This document shows positions 8,880 through 20,720 of a stretch of DNA of 64,000 bases, one piece after another. Numbering within the stretch: position 1 is the first letter of the stretch; each line of letters opens with the position of its first letter. The notes beneath the pieces are model-generated. The model saw only the letters and a list, made by a program, of their open reading frames with translations, was not told the origin of the DNA and ran no database searches. This DNA is from Paraspadella gotoi. Taxonomy: Eukaryota > Chaetognatha. The stretch is from positions 21,843,167 through 21,907,166 of the forward strand of contig CM119269.1 of the NCBI GenBank assembly GCA_051294375.1, written 5' to 3'. Both the position numbers and the translations under genes were made by a program.

Positions 8880-10460
8880 CGATAACAAGACAAAAACTCG
8901 CTATTCGAATTATCATTTGTACTCGAGTTACAGAGCTTCGACTTTAGAATATCAATGGTTTTAAGAGTGAGGCGATAATACTGGATGAACTTCAATTCAC
9001 AGAGAAACTGAAAGGGGATCGAGTGAGTGAATCTGTGATTAAAAAGAGTTAAGGGGTGAGGAGAGGTGAGGAGGTTGAAAGGAGAGTTTCAGATCGATTA
9101 AGGGGTGAGTTAATGGTTAATGATTGAAAGTGTATACGGTAATAAAAGTGTCAACTTATGAAATGGTCATAAAAGGCGGTTAAGGGATAAAATAATGATT
9201 GTAATGATTGGGGAGTTAATTAGTTATATAGTAATAAATTAATAGGGTAAATTAAGAGGTCAATCATAATTTGAATTGTAATGATTAGAACGGTTAAAGG
9301 ATTAATCAGCAAAAAGTCAGTTAAAGGGGCGAAATAATGTTTGAGAGGGCAGGGGGGTAAACCCGTTGTGAGGGGTGTGAGGGAGTAAATCGGCGAGATC
9401 GGTGAGTTCGATGTAAAAAGGAAAAATCCTGGTAGAAAAGAGAAAGTCTGGAGTTGGGAGGAATTAATGGAAAATGGATGGAGAAAAGGGCCCAAGAGAG
9501 AGAGGGGATGAACGGGAGAGCAGAGGGGGAAGAGGAAGGGAAAGAAGAGGAGAGAGTGGCAGGGTGACGAGAGGAAAACAGAAAGGAACTATCCCTGTTG
9601 TCGGTAAATGGAGAGAAAGGACCGGAAAAATCTATTTATGACTCGGATCCAATAAATATAGATTGAAAGGGAGAAGAAGATTGAATTAGGAAGGAGAAAT
9701 GTGAAGAAAAATTAAAATAAGGGAAAGAGAGAAAAAGATGATTAAACCGGAGGAGAATATTGAAATGAAAAAGAAAAAGAAAAGAAAAATCCGATAATTT
9801 GGGAGGAAAGAAAAAGTTATAAAAAGTTTAGAAAAAAAAAGATAAATCTTTTTTAAAATAGAAAAAGTAAACTTGAAAGTTTTTTAGAAGGTTTAAGAAA
9901 ATAAAAAAACCTTAGGATGTATTATTGGGTTACCCATTCCCAGTATTTATATACTAGAAATAAATTGAACAAATTTTTTTTTTTAAATTGAAGGCGAAAA
10001 CAATTACAACTTACCATAAGTAATTCTATTACCGGCATGTATTACGTAATTACACAATAATTACATCCTTACGAGACATCGAAAAGATTCTAACTATTAT
10101 TATTTATTATAACTATTATATTATTATTATTATTATTATTATTATTACATTATTATTATTTATTTTATTATTATTATTATTTTTTATTATAAAAAGTAGC
10201 TATCGGATTTTATCATCTTAAATAAGCTTATATTTTTTCGCGATTCTATTCAAAAAAATAACTTTTGAGATAGAAGGTAATTTAAAAGTCGAGCTGGCTC
10301 CAGCTGCTGCTGCTTACGTTAGCTTCTACCGCTTGCTGTTCCTTACCCCCGGATAATGCATCAGGTGAACAAAACTCCTGGTTTTCTCATATCACCAAAG
10401 GAATCTTTGAATATCGCGAAATGATTCAAAGAAAAAGGAAAAACTAAGGAAAAAAAGGGC
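8880..10460 (-). repeat. Inner inverted copy of 6060-7685
   Basis: The reverse complement follows 6060-7685 almost base for base: the ends CTCGAGTTACAGAGCTTCG near 8930 and the AAAAGGGCGGGAAAC block near 10452 have clear partners near 7630 and 6070. Together with its partner it makes a foldback with arms of about 1.6 kb and a spacer of about 1.2 kb. The plus arm contains an extra stretch of roughly 50 bp near 7560-7610. Differences are mostly indels. Confidence 0.9.
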
Positions 10461-10592
10461 GGGAAACTACAGGAAAGAGAAAGAAAGGAAAGAAGATTAG
10501 AAGAAAGATTGAAATAAGCAAAGAAAGGTTAAGAAAGATAGACGGAGAGAAAGAAAGATAAAAAGAATGTAATCTCTCTCTTTTGTTTTTTT
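10055..10592. repeat. 538-bp direct repeat, copy 1
   Basis: Identical, as far as I can compare by eye, to 15842-16379. The first copy ends exactly at a 25-N gap and the second begins exactly at the end of a 567-N gap. Identity in a region where all other copies differ by frequent indels points to the same read or contig sequence being placed twice. Confidence 0.93.
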
Positions 10593-10617
10593 NNNNNNNN
10601 NNNNNNNNNNNNNNNNN
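10593..10617. other. Assembly gap, 25 N
   Basis: Exactly 25 N, at the end of the 538-bp repeat. GA-rich DNA follows. Confidence 0.98.
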
Positions 10618-10675
10618 GTAGAATAGGAAGCGAGAGAGAAACACATAGAGGAGCACATACAAAGCAGCAGGACAA

Positions 10676-10698
10676 GAGAGGAGAGAGAGAGAGAGAGA

Positions 10699-10763
<65 letters not shown>

Positions 10764-10764
10764 A
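10676..10764. repeat. (GA)n microsatellite
   Basis: GA run of about 42 units with a few AA interruptions. Confidence 0.96.
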
Positions 10765-10894
10765 ATGGCGCCCAACAATTTTGCAGGGAGGAGACAGAAA
10801 ATAAAACCATTTATCGTGGATGAAAAAAAATCCGCCCTAATGAGGATTGATAGAAGAACGAGAGAGGGAGGAAAAAGAGGGAGGAGAGAGAGTG

Positions 10895-10950
<56 letters not shown>
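10895..10950. repeat. (GA)n microsatellite
   Basis: GA run of about 27 units, followed by a GAAGAAGG transition. Confidence 0.96.
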
Positions 10951-10955
<5 letters not shown>

Positions 10956-11007
10956 GAAGGAATGAACAAAACGAAATTGAAATGTTAAAAGGTGTGAAAA
11001 TATCAAA

Positions 11008-11112
11008 AAAAGAAAAAAAAGAAAAGAAAAGAAAAGAAAAGAAAAGAAAAGAAAAGAAAAGAAAAAGAAAAAAAGAAAAGAAAAGAAAAGAAAGAAAAGA
11101 AAAGAAAAGAAT
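11008..11112. repeat. (GAAAA)n pentanucleotide tract
   Basis: About 20 imperfect AAAAG pentamers on the plus strand. The surrounding Lys/Glu/Arg open frame is low complexity and not a gene. Confidence 0.95.
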
Positions 11113-11195
11113 CTTTTTTTTCTTTTAAAAGCGAAAGATCTCGGTTCGATGTTGAGGTTCGTTAAAGGATCACTCAATCGAGACGTATTTTGGGA

Positions 11196-11196
<1 letters not shown>

Positions 11197-11277
<81 letters not shown>

Positions 11278-11286
11278 AGGAGGAGG
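11197..11286. repeat. (GA)n microsatellite
   Basis: GA run of about 42 units with three GGA interruptions. Confidence 0.96.
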
Positions 11287-12500
11287 GGGGTTAACGAGCG
11301 TCGCCGGTCGAGAGCGAAGCTTTTAAAGAAATTCGATCCGATAAGATGGAGTTCAAGTTGATGGGGAAGAGGGAAGGCGACTGTTGATGGGGTAAGGTGA
11401 TGTATAAAGCCGTAGAGGGAGATCTGAGTGGAATTTTTTTTTCGCGCTTATTTTTAAAATGTATTTTTTCACATCTTATAGAAGAGGTACTTACAACCTA
11501 AATCGTGTTATTTATTCTACGAATCGTTTAAGGACGCCGCCTTAAACTAAATGTAATCTTAACATAACAAAGAGATAATAATCTAAAAATAGCAAATCAA
11601 GTCCGCTCACACAGTCTCCTTTTCCAATTTCCTCCAGCGAGAGGGCGTTTTTAATGCAAAAGGTAAAAAACTGTCTCCAGAACATTCCTGGGCTCAAGAC
11701 TTAAGAAGAAACAGAAAAAAAAAAAAAAAAAGAACAAAAAGATGAAACAGAGGGAAAACAAGAAGGGTAATCAAATGTGTTGCACCGATGTGACTGTGAC
11801 ATGACATGAGCGTAAAATGACATGAATATATGATAACAATAACTTTCTTAGCCCGTATATTTATGACATGCACCGCACGGAAATTCTGTCTTTTGTTCTT
11901 TATAGTTTTAGGATTTTCTGAAGATGGCGTTAGCAGTCCCTTAGATTTGAGTTTTTTTCTGTCTCAACAAATGAGCAACCAACTATAGGCAAATTATATA
12001 CATTTTTAATGTAAGTGGGACAGACCGACGGACAGACATACCGACCAACCGACGGACCGATGGATCGACTGACCGACGGACCAAAAAGTGACTTATAGAG
12101 TTACTCGGCGAGTATCGCGGCGCAACTAGAAAACAAGAAAAACTGTGAGTGAAAAAATCGATCACAAGTTCACAACCAGAAGGCGATGAAAAGCAGAGAG
12201 AAAGAAACTGGGATCCGTGAGTCAAGCCTTAAAGAAATTTAAAAAGAATAGGAAAAGGTTTCTGATGGCACTGTTTTCCTTATGTGTCCTATATCTGTTT
12301 ATATTTCCTAATTTTAATTTTACTCAAAATATTTAACTTTGTCATCTTGTCTAAATCCCTAATCTCCAAATATAATATTTAAATTTTAATCTAAATTCTT
12401 AGTTAAGCTGAAATCGCGCACTTTGGGAAACATGACAGTTTTTTTTTTTTTTTTAGAAAAAAAAAATTATTTGCGAATAAAGTTACTTAGATAGCGCTAT
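11287..12500. other. Unassigned DNA with a GAC-rich patch
   Basis: Mostly AT-rich. At 12010-12085 there are repeated GACGGAC, GACCGAC and GACGGACC words, resembling the GGAC-rich patch of the dispersed element at 58480-58505 and 61975-61995, though the flanks differ. I see no gene. Confidence 0.5.
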
Positions 12501-13290
12501 CTTTATGAAATTGGTACAACAATATAAAAATTATCCATTCATTTAATAAATAAGCCATCACTTTACAAGATAATATATGCATTTTATTCGAATACAAAAG
12601 GTGATTCAGTACAATCATCATCAACAAACAACATGACTAAGTCTGAGCAAACGAAAAACATAATAAAATAGAGAGAAAAAAAACAGTTAATTAAATAAAA
12701 TTAAATAATTAAAAACGTAAAAATTAAAAATTGTTCTTATGTCGTAAAAACGGAACAAAATTTCGGTTAGAGACAGTATCTTTCATGTAAGATCTTGAGA
12801 TAACGGTTTTCTTACAATTATTAAAATTGTAGATAGGTGTGGTATCCAAACATACCCTAAGTTCTCTCACACTTTCCCATCGATTATATCCAAAAATCTT
12901 TCGAACACCATCATTTACAGCCACATTAAGTCGTTCATATTACGTACGGAAAAGTTTTACTTCACAACCATAAAGGAGAACCGGACACAGTTAGTATATA
13001 CAATTTCATCAATAATTCCTCTGAAGGCTTTAAAAAGGCACTTATCAGACAGTTTACTTGATCGAAAAAAAAAGATACAAATTCTTTGCTTGGCTCAAAC
13101 AAGCTGTCTCTTTCACTACTAAGGTTGAACCCTAGATATGACCATGTATCAACTAGATCGATACAGTTACCATCAAGAAAAAGTATATCATTTGGAATTG
13201 TAGTTTGCCACTTCAATGACATAGCAGGTCCCTGCAAGCTTATTCGTTTAAGACTGCATAGATAAAAAATTAGAAAAAACAATTTGCATA
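12501..13290 (-). pseudogene. Non-LTR retrotransposon reverse transcriptase relic, 3' part
   Basis: On the minus strand, two overlapping-in-order frames (13282-12962 and 12924-12724) resemble the C-terminal part of a non-LTR retrotransposon reverse transcriptase. The first contains IDLVDTWSYLGFNLS and a run ending in VNCLISAFLKPSEELLMKLY. After a frameshift comes LLYGCEV and, past an in-frame TAA near 12930, VNDGVRKIFGYNRWESVRELR. YLG, LLYG and NRWESVRELR are typical of the thumb and connection region in CR1/jockey-like elements. The catalytic palm motif is not in this piece. 12501-12559 recurs at 62661-62721, and 24 bases at 13218-13241 recur at 62783-62806, so other broken copies exist nearby. 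It is inactive: frameshifted, with a stop, and truncated at its 5' end. The clade is not resolved. Confidence 0.82.
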
Positions 13291-14246
13291 TTTGAAACTG
13301 GAGAACGACGGGCTGTGCTTAGATTCATCTTTTTATTTGGCTTGTGGGATTTATACAGATTTATTTGTGGAGGTTGCATAGAAGATTAGATATTGTCAAC
13401 AAATAGTATGGAACAAGGGATAAAAGAAATGTGATAAATTATAATACGTAAAGGATTGTTTATTACCAGAAAGTTACATCAATACCTAAGGATAGGGATT
13501 GGCTTTCAAGAAGAAAAGAATATTAAAACAATTGGAAAATAGAAATATTTTGCGGCAAAGAATATTGGGAAGTTCTTTTGATTCGTTTTGTTGTGAGATT
13601 AGTAAAGATAATTTGTTTTTTTATTTCGACAATGATTTATTTAATATAACATAAATAAAATCTTGTCAAATAAAAAACAAATTCTCTTTACGAGGACAAG
13701 AAATAAGAGAAAAGTCAGAAGTGAAAGAGGAGGAAAGATGGAGAAAAAATGAGACATGAAACATGGAAGATAAGAAAAAAAGGTAGGTTACTTAAGTCAT
13801 TTTATCATTTCCGAATCCATAGTGAGCGTAAATGGTCTCACTCACTTGCAGAAACAATTGTGATTTTTTATGTTGTGAAATGCTCCAATTTCACACGATA
13901 TCTTTTCAAACAAAAACGATTATGCAAATGAGGTTTTAACGAGGCTTTTATTTAGTTTTAAACAAGTGATCAATGCAGTATTCAATTCAGAAGAATGCCC
14001 AAAAATTAACTTTCTTTTCTGTCTTTACTTTCTCGCTGCAGTCGTAGACCCACCTCGCAAAATCCCGCCCCACTTGCGCCTTACCTCTACTTTCCACTCT
14101 CTGCCTTACCTCTTACCCTTACCCCTTACCCTTTTCTCCCTTCCGCAATCTCCCTTCCTCACTCTAAGAAATTCTGAGCCCCAACAAAACACATTTCTCC
14201 CCCTGATATTATTGTTTGCAGAGCCTCTGAGCGACGATTGACCTTT
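13291..14246. other. Unassigned DNA
   Basis: AT-rich sequence, with a C/T-rich stretch at 14040-14165. Two short open frames (13749-13931 and 13966-14241) have no recognisable domain. It has no partner in the inverted arms. Confidence 0.45.
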
Positions 14247-14250
14247 AAAT

Positions 14251-14302
<52 letters not shown>
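14247..14302. repeat. (CT)n microsatellite
   Basis: CT run of about 26 units, with a GA-rich tract in opposite sense at 14355-14400, making a possible hairpin. Confidence 0.95.
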
Positions 14303-14304
<2 letters not shown>

Positions 14305-15274
14305 TCTCTCTCGCTCTCGCTCTCCCTGCGATTTCGAAGGAGTGGGTGAGGAAGAGGAGAGAGAGAGAAGAGAGAGAGAGAGGAGAGAAGAGAGAGAGAT
14401 TGATTTTGACAGAAAACAACAAATAAATATGTAGCTCACCGGAACACGCGGGAGGGAGTACTGAAAGTGGTACATTAAAGTGAGGCGGAAATAAATGTTT
14501 TGAGGTCGGAGAGGGGCTGGTTTGAGGAGGAAGAAAAACCTTGTGAGGGCGTGAGAGGAGCGGCAGGAGATGTGAGTGTGTGGGAATTAATAATCGGCGG
14601 ATCGGGAGTGAGTTCGATTGTTTAAAGGACGAAAAATCGTGGGAGAGGAAAAGAAAAGGTCGAGGAGTGTAGGAGGGAAGTGTAAGTGAGGAAAGAATGG
14701 ATGGGAAGGGATAAAGGCCCACAGAGAAGAGGGAGAAGGAGAGAGAGAGGGGGGATGAACTGAGAGAGAGAGAGAGGAAGAAGGAGAGAGAGTGGGGTGG
14801 AGAGAGAAAAACAGAAAAGGACATCCCTTGTCGGTAAATGAGAGAGAAAGACGGAAAAATCTATTTATACTCGGATCCAATAAAAATAAGATTGAAAGGG
14901 AAGAAGAAGATCTCGAATTAGGAAGGAGAAATGTGAAGAAATAAAAAGGAAGGAGAAGAAGAAGAAAGATAAAACGGAAGGAGATATGAAATGAAAAAGA
15001 AAAAGAAAAGAAAAATCGATAATTTGGGGGGAAAAAAAGATAAAAAGTTTAAAAAAAAAAAGATAAAATTTTTAAAATAAAAAGTAAAACTTGAAAAGGT
15101 TTTAAGAAGGTTTTAAGAAAATAAAAAAACTTAAGAGTATTAATGGTTACATTCAGTTATTATAAAAAATTAGGATTAATTGAACAATTTCTTTTTTTTA
15201 AATTGAGGCGAAAAACAATACAACTATACCATAAGTAAAAATTTTATACCGGCATGTATTACGTAATTACAAAT

Positions 15275-15841
15275 NNNNNNNNNNNNNNNNNNNNNNNNNN
15301 NNNNNNNNNNNNNNNNNNNNNNNNNNNNNNNNNNNNNNNNNNNNNNNNNNNNNNNNNNNNNNNNNNNNNNNNNNNNNNNNNNNNNNNNNNNNNNNNNNNN
15401 NNNNNNNNNNNNNNNNNNNNNNNNNNNNNNNNNNNNNNNNNNNNNNNNNNNNNNNNNNNNNNNNNNNNNNNNNNNNNNNNNNNNNNNNNNNNNNNNNNNN
15501 NNNNNNNNNNNNNNNNNNNNNNNNNNNNNNNNNNNNNNNNNNNNNNNNNNNNNNNNNNNNNNNNNNNNNNNNNNNNNNNNNNNNNNNNNNNNNNNNNNNN
15601 NNNNNNNNNNNNNNNNNNNNNNNNNNNNNNNNNNNNNNNNNNNNNNNNNNNNNNNNNNNNNNNNNNNNNNNNNNNNNNNNNNNNNNNNNNNNNNNNNNNN
15701 NNNNNNNNNNNNNNNNNNNNNNNNNNNNNNNNNNNNNNNNNNNNNNNNNNNNNNNNNNNNNNNNNNNNNNNNNNNNNNNNNNNNNNNNNNNNNNNNNNNN
15801 NNNNNNNNNNNNNNNNNNNNNNNNNNNNNNNNNNNNNNNNN
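15275..15841. other. Assembly gap, 567 N
   Basis: Unsequenced. The matching region in the other arms is the ATTACGTAATTAC to TAA-repeat junction, which needs only a few bases, so the N length probably does not reflect real sequence. Confidence 0.97.
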
Positions 15842-16379
15842 CAATAATTACATCCTTACGAGACATCGAAAAGATTCTAACTATTATTATTTATTATAAC
15901 TATTATATTATTATTATTATTATTATTATTATTACATTATTATTATTTATTTTATTATTATTATTATTTTTTATTATAAAAAGTAGCTATCGGATTTTAT
16001 CATCTTAAATAAGCTTATATTTTTTCGCGATTCTATTCAAAAAAATAACTTTTGAGATAGAAGGTAATTTAAAAGTCGAGCTGGCTCCAGCTGCTGCTGC
16101 TTACGTTAGCTTCTACCGCTTGCTGTTCCTTACCCCCGGATAATGCATCAGGTGAACAAAACTCCTGGTTTTCTCATATCACCAAAGGAATCTTTGAATA
16201 TCGCGAAATGATTCAAAGAAAAAGGAAAAACTAAGGAAAAAAAGGGCGGGAAACTACAGGAAAGAGAAAGAAAGGAAAGAAGATTAGAAGAAAGATTGAA
16301 ATAAGCAAAGAAAGGTTAAGAAAGATAGACGGAGAGAAAGAAAGATAAAAAGAATGTAATCTCTCTCTTTTGTTTTTTT
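15842..16379. repeat. 538-bp direct repeat, copy 2
   Basis: Identical by eye to 10055-10592. Here the sequence runs on past the repeat end into GAGCCTCTCTGTCGCAG, the reverse of the segment near 5320. Confidence 0.93.
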
Positions 16380-16689
16380 GAGCCTCTCTGTCGCAGTGAA
16401 GGGGCAGTCGGGGGCAAATGGAGCCAACGGGCGGGCCTTGCTGCCGTTGCCGTTGCCATGGGAACGAATTCGTTGCTAAGGCAGGAGCCGCGGGACGCCA
16501 AACAATCCGAATGTGGCGCCGTCTCCAAGATGGCGCCGGCGTGGATGAAAAAAAAAAGAAGAGACAAACGCGCCGGAAAAAAATGGGGCGTTATTACTAT
16601 ATAAATATATAATTGGAACTAAAGGGGGAAGATCATTCGGCGAATTTAATTGAGAGCGAATAAAAGTTGACGAATAGCGATGAAACGTG

Positions 16690-17010
16690 NNNNNNNNNNN
16701 NNNNNNNNNNNNNNNNNNNNNNNNNNNNNNNNNNNNNNNNNNNNNNNNNNNNNNNNNNNNNNNNNNNNNNNNNNNNNNNNNNNNNNNNNNNNNNNNNNNN
16801 NNNNNNNNNNNNNNNNNNNNNNNNNNNNNNNNNNNNNNNNNNNNNNNNNNNNNNNNNNNNNNNNNNNNNNNNNNNNNNNNNNNNNNNNNNNNNNNNNNNN
16901 NNNNNNNNNNNNNNNNNNNNNNNNNNNNNNNNNNNNNNNNNNNNNNNNNNNNNNNNNNNNNNNNNNNNNNNNNNNNNNNNNNNNNNNNNNNNNNNNNNNN
17001 NNNNNNNNNN
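16690..17010. other. Assembly gap, 321 N
   Basis: Replaces the minisatellite seen at 4765-5003 in the opposite arm. Confidence 0.97.
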
Positions 17011-17223
17011 GGAGCATTTTCTCTTCCCGACGGGCGGCCTCGTGTTCGCGCCCCATTTGTGTCGTTGCTACGTAATAAAGGGATCTCTATTTCTGAATCA
17101 ATAAAGTAACGATCGATTAAACTATGTCCATTGTCCAACGCGTCGATTTTGTTTAATAAGTTTTTGTTTTCTTAAAAACTTTGGATTCCGACTTTCATTC
17201 TGAATGGATTTATCAAGTGTCCG

Positions 17224-17310
17224 AGAGAGAAGAGGGGGTGACCAGTCCCTTCTGAGAAAAGGGGGTGTCCAGTCCCTTCTGAGAAGAGGGGGTGACCAGT
17301 CCCATCTGAA
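17224..17310. repeat. Tandem repeat GGGGGTGACCAGTCCCTTCT
   Basis: About three units of 25-28 bp. It is the inverse of 4359-4443. Confidence 0.85.
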
Positions 17311-17445
17311 AATGTCTTTTGCCCCCGCACTAAGAACAAGCTGTGGCCCACATCGTCATTACGGTAATGATGTCGGAACAAACAGTTCCAGCGGGTTGAT
17401 GTTGACTCACTACATCATCCGCAAAAAGAAACCTTATTCTTATTT

Positions 17446-17623
17446 NNNNNNNNNNNNNNNNNNNNNNNNNNNNNNNNNNNNNNNNNNNNNNNNNNNNNNN
17501 NNNNNNNNNNNNNNNNNNNNNNNNNNNNNNNNNNNNNNNNNNNNNNNNNNNNNNNNNNNNNNNNNNNNNNNNNNNNNNNNNNNNNNNNNNNNNNNNNNNN
17601 NNNNNNNNNNNNNNNNNNNNNNN
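17446..17623. other. Assembly gap, 178 N
   Basis: Unsequenced stretch in the right arm, corresponding to the AT-rich part near 4050-4200 in the left arm. Confidence 0.97.
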
Positions 17624-18304
17624 TTTTTTTTTTTTGCAGCGGATGACATCTATCGGGGCAATTTCAGCGGGAGCGCCATCTTGTGCCAGATATGAAAATC
17701 AAAATTCGACGCCCTAGAAAAGAAGGGAAAAACTCTCACCTTCGGGGAATGGGAAGAGGAAAGGCTATTCGTCCCCGAGGGGAAGGAAGTTCACTTTTAT
17801 AAGAACCTGGTTATGAGAGCGAAAGAGGTTAGACCCGGGGGAGACTTAAAAAAGGGGACAGAAATACAGATATACATTTCGAAAGCCAGAGTTATTTTGC
17901 TTCACACTGTGAACTGCAGTGTGAGGTGTGCGGTGTGCATTGAGGGATGTCCAATGTGCGTATTACAGAGGGTAGGAATTCGGAAAACCCAATGCGAAGA
18001 GAAGTGAAAGTCAAAATACTTTGGTAAGGGTTCACTTTTTAAGATTATTTTTTTTGTGAAAGTAATAACGGCCTTTATACATCGTAACCTGTCTAAAGCA
18101 ATTAATACATTATTATAATTATATTATTAATGACATCTAATATACAACATTTTTAATTTTAAAAAATCCAAATTTTTAAAATTATGTGCAATTAAGTAAA
18201 AACTTCCTCCTGACACAATTTTTCTCCCAAATGTGAAACTGTTTTAGATCGGTGAATTCACACATCGAACTGCAAACTATCATCGTGATTCTCGGCGACT
18301 CTTT

Positions 18305-18347
18305 CCCTCTCTCTCTCTCTGTCTCTCTCTCTCTCTCCCTCTCCCTT
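18305..18347. repeat. (CT)n microsatellite
   Basis: Short CT tract with G interruptions, the inverse of the GA-rich sequence near 3290-3320. Confidence 0.9.
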
Positions 18348-18571
18348 TTTTCTTTTAATTAAAGGAGGCAGCAGCGAATGGAGTCTCGATTCCTCAGTCG
18401 TTTCTCGGAAATTAAGGGAGCAGTTAAGGGGACGAATTAGATCCGAGGTTTGAGACGGGAGTGGTCGTGTGGGTAGTTTAGACATTGTGGGGGTGATTGA
18501 GGGGTTGTGGTGGTGTTTATAGGGTGGTTGTGGTGGAAAGGGTGGTTAAGAGACTTTGGAAGTGGTGTTGT

Positions 18572-18807
18572 NNNNNNNNNNNNNNNNNNNNNNNNNNNNN
18601 NNNNNNNNNNNNNNNNNNNNNNNNNNNNNNNNNNNNNNNNNNNNNNNNNNNNNNNNNNNNNNNNNNNNNNNNNNNNNNNNNNNNNNNNNNNNNNNNNNNN
18701 NNNNNNNNNNNNNNNNNNNNNNNNNNNNNNNNNNNNNNNNNNNNNNNNNNNNNNNNNNNNNNNNNNNNNNNNNNNNNNNNNNNNNNNNNNNNNNNNNNNN
18801 NNNNNNN
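18572..18807. other. Assembly gap, 236 N
   Basis: Unsequenced. It follows a G/T-rich stretch (18480-18571) that mirrors the C/A-rich sequence near 2960-3060. Confidence 0.97.
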
Positions 18808-18915
18808 AAAGAAAAGACTGAAAAGAGGAAAGAGAATTTAAGGTTTGATTAAAAACGAAAAGCGATGAAAGAAATTGAGGAGGAAATGGAGGAAAGGAAA
18901 TAGGAAATTGAGAAG

Positions 18916-19125
18916 NNNNNNNNNNNNNNNNNNNNNNNNNNNNNNNNNNNNNNNNNNNNNNNNNNNNNNNNNNNNNNNNNNNNNNNNNNNNNNNNNNNNN
19001 NNNNNNNNNNNNNNNNNNNNNNNNNNNNNNNNNNNNNNNNNNNNNNNNNNNNNNNNNNNNNNNNNNNNNNNNNNNNNNNNNNNNNNNNNNNNNNNNNNNN
19101 NNNNNNNNNNNNNNNNNNNNNNNNN
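18916..19125. other. Assembly gap, 210 N
   Basis: Lies inside the purine-strand copy of the ~75-bp minisatellite, whose flanks at 18870-18915 and 19126-19260 carry GGAAATTGAG words. Confidence 0.97.
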
Positions 19126-19945
19126 GGAGAAGAAGGAAATGGAGGAAAGGAAATAGGAAATTGAGAAGGAGGAAGGAGGAAATGGAGGAAAGGAAATAGG
19201 AAATTGAGGAGGAAGGAGGAAATTGAGGAAAGGAAATAGGAAATTGAGAAGGAGATAGGAAACATAAGAGATGAGATAGGAAATAGAAAATGAGGTAGGT
19301 GATAGAAGAAATAGGAAATAAGATTCATGAAGTAGAAATTTAGGCAGGTGAGATAGGAAAGAGCAATCGTGGGAGATGAGAAAGAAAATAGAAGAGAAGA
19401 GAAAGAAGATAGGAAATAAAAATAATGAAAGAAGAAAATAAAAATAAAAATTAATTGAAAAATATCCATTAAAATTAAAACTCGAACGATGAGAGAGAGA
19501 GAATGATAGAGAGAGAGTCGAGTACGTTTGAGAAACACAAATATAAAACCCCAGGAGGGGAACCCCATGAAATCCCATCTCAACCCCAAAGAACGGCGCG
19601 AAAATTGCCTTGGATGGTCGCAAGCAAATTCTTTCAAATTACCTACTTTCACTTTTCTCTCTTCCTAAAATCTTATTTTTCTGATCCTACCTTTCGTTTT
19701 TCGCTCCTATTTTTTCTCTTTCTGCTCCATTATTATTTTATAATCGATCCCGCAAGTATTTCGCTCCATCCTTACTTTTTTCTTAGGCTCCTATTATTCC
19801 TTTTTTCTCCTTTACAAATTTCGCCATCTTGTATTTTCTTCTAGCTCAATTTATGCTCCTATTTACTATTTCGCTCCTGGCTTTTGTAAATCTCTTTATA
19901 TCTAATAATTTGCTTCTGTCTTTTAACTCTCACTCTCTCTCTTTC

Positions 19946-19970
19946 NNNNNNNNNNNNNNNNNNNNNNNNN
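19946..19970. other. Assembly gap, 25 N
   Basis: Exactly 25 N. It marks the point where homology with the left arm stops and the extra 5.8 kb block begins. Confidence 0.98.
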
Positions 19971-20720
19971 ACACATCTCTCATCTCTCTCACACTCGTCA
20001 TTTGCTTCCCTCTCATCATCGTCGCTCTTCTCTCTCTCTCTCTCTCATCTGCCGTTTCTCATCCATTCTCGCTAGATTCTGCTTCGCATCAGTCGATGAG
20101 TCCTCAATTCTTGGCTCTGCTTGCGATCTTTTCCTTCTTCGTTGCGTCGCCTCCACCTCTCTCTCAGTCATCTCTGCATCCACGCGTCTTTCTTTTCTTT
20201 CTACTCTCTCTCTCTTTCTTTTGCTCATCTCTCTTGCTCTCGTTCTCGTAGTGCACCTTGCTTCTCAGGCTCTGCATCATAGATGTTCGTCGTCAATCTC
20301 TCATCGTCCGCCTCTCCTCTGCTCGATCTTCATTCCCTGATTGGGTGAGTCCCGTTGCTCCTCGTCTCCGCTCAGCCAATGATGGACGTACGTGGCCATA
20401 CAGCCTGGCGGTCAAACAACATCTTCGATGCTTCCTCCTCGAAGAGTTTCTGTCCGCAGCCACCTTGACACACTCCAAACTTTTCCTGCAAACACGACAA
20501 GGGCATGGAGTTTTCATGCACATTCGCTACGAAGGCGCATCCTGTCTTTTCGCAGAGCTCGTCGCTGTCGCCGAGAAGCTCGCGCGGCAGTCAATAGGTG
20601 AGATATCGAGGAGCTTTCTCAACGCCTTGGCATTGTGCGACCGTTTCCCTCTGAATGCCAGACGCCAGGGGCGTAGCGCGCGCGAGTTTGCGCTCCACCG
20701 GAGTCCTTTTAGTGTCGCGA
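19971..20720 (+). other. Region upstream of gypsy RT, possible gag-pol remnant
   Basis: T/C-rich sequence gives way at about 20240 to GC-richer, protein-like DNA. A 175-codon frame (20258-20785) contains RLRSANDGRTWPY, which weakly recalls the LRAANG-type stretch of gypsy-like aspartic proteases, but I cannot find the catalytic DTG. In view of the frameshifted RT immediately downstream it may be the degraded end of gag or the protease. No long terminal repeat is recognisable. Confidence 0.3.

Noticed and set aside
10497-11177. 226-codon minus-strand frame
   Set aside because: Passes through a 25-N gap, GAAAA and GA tracts; Phe/Ser/Leu low complexity only.
19829-20251. Membrane protein in the 20 kb region
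   Set aside because: Hydrophobic translation of CT-rich DNA crossing a 25-N gap.
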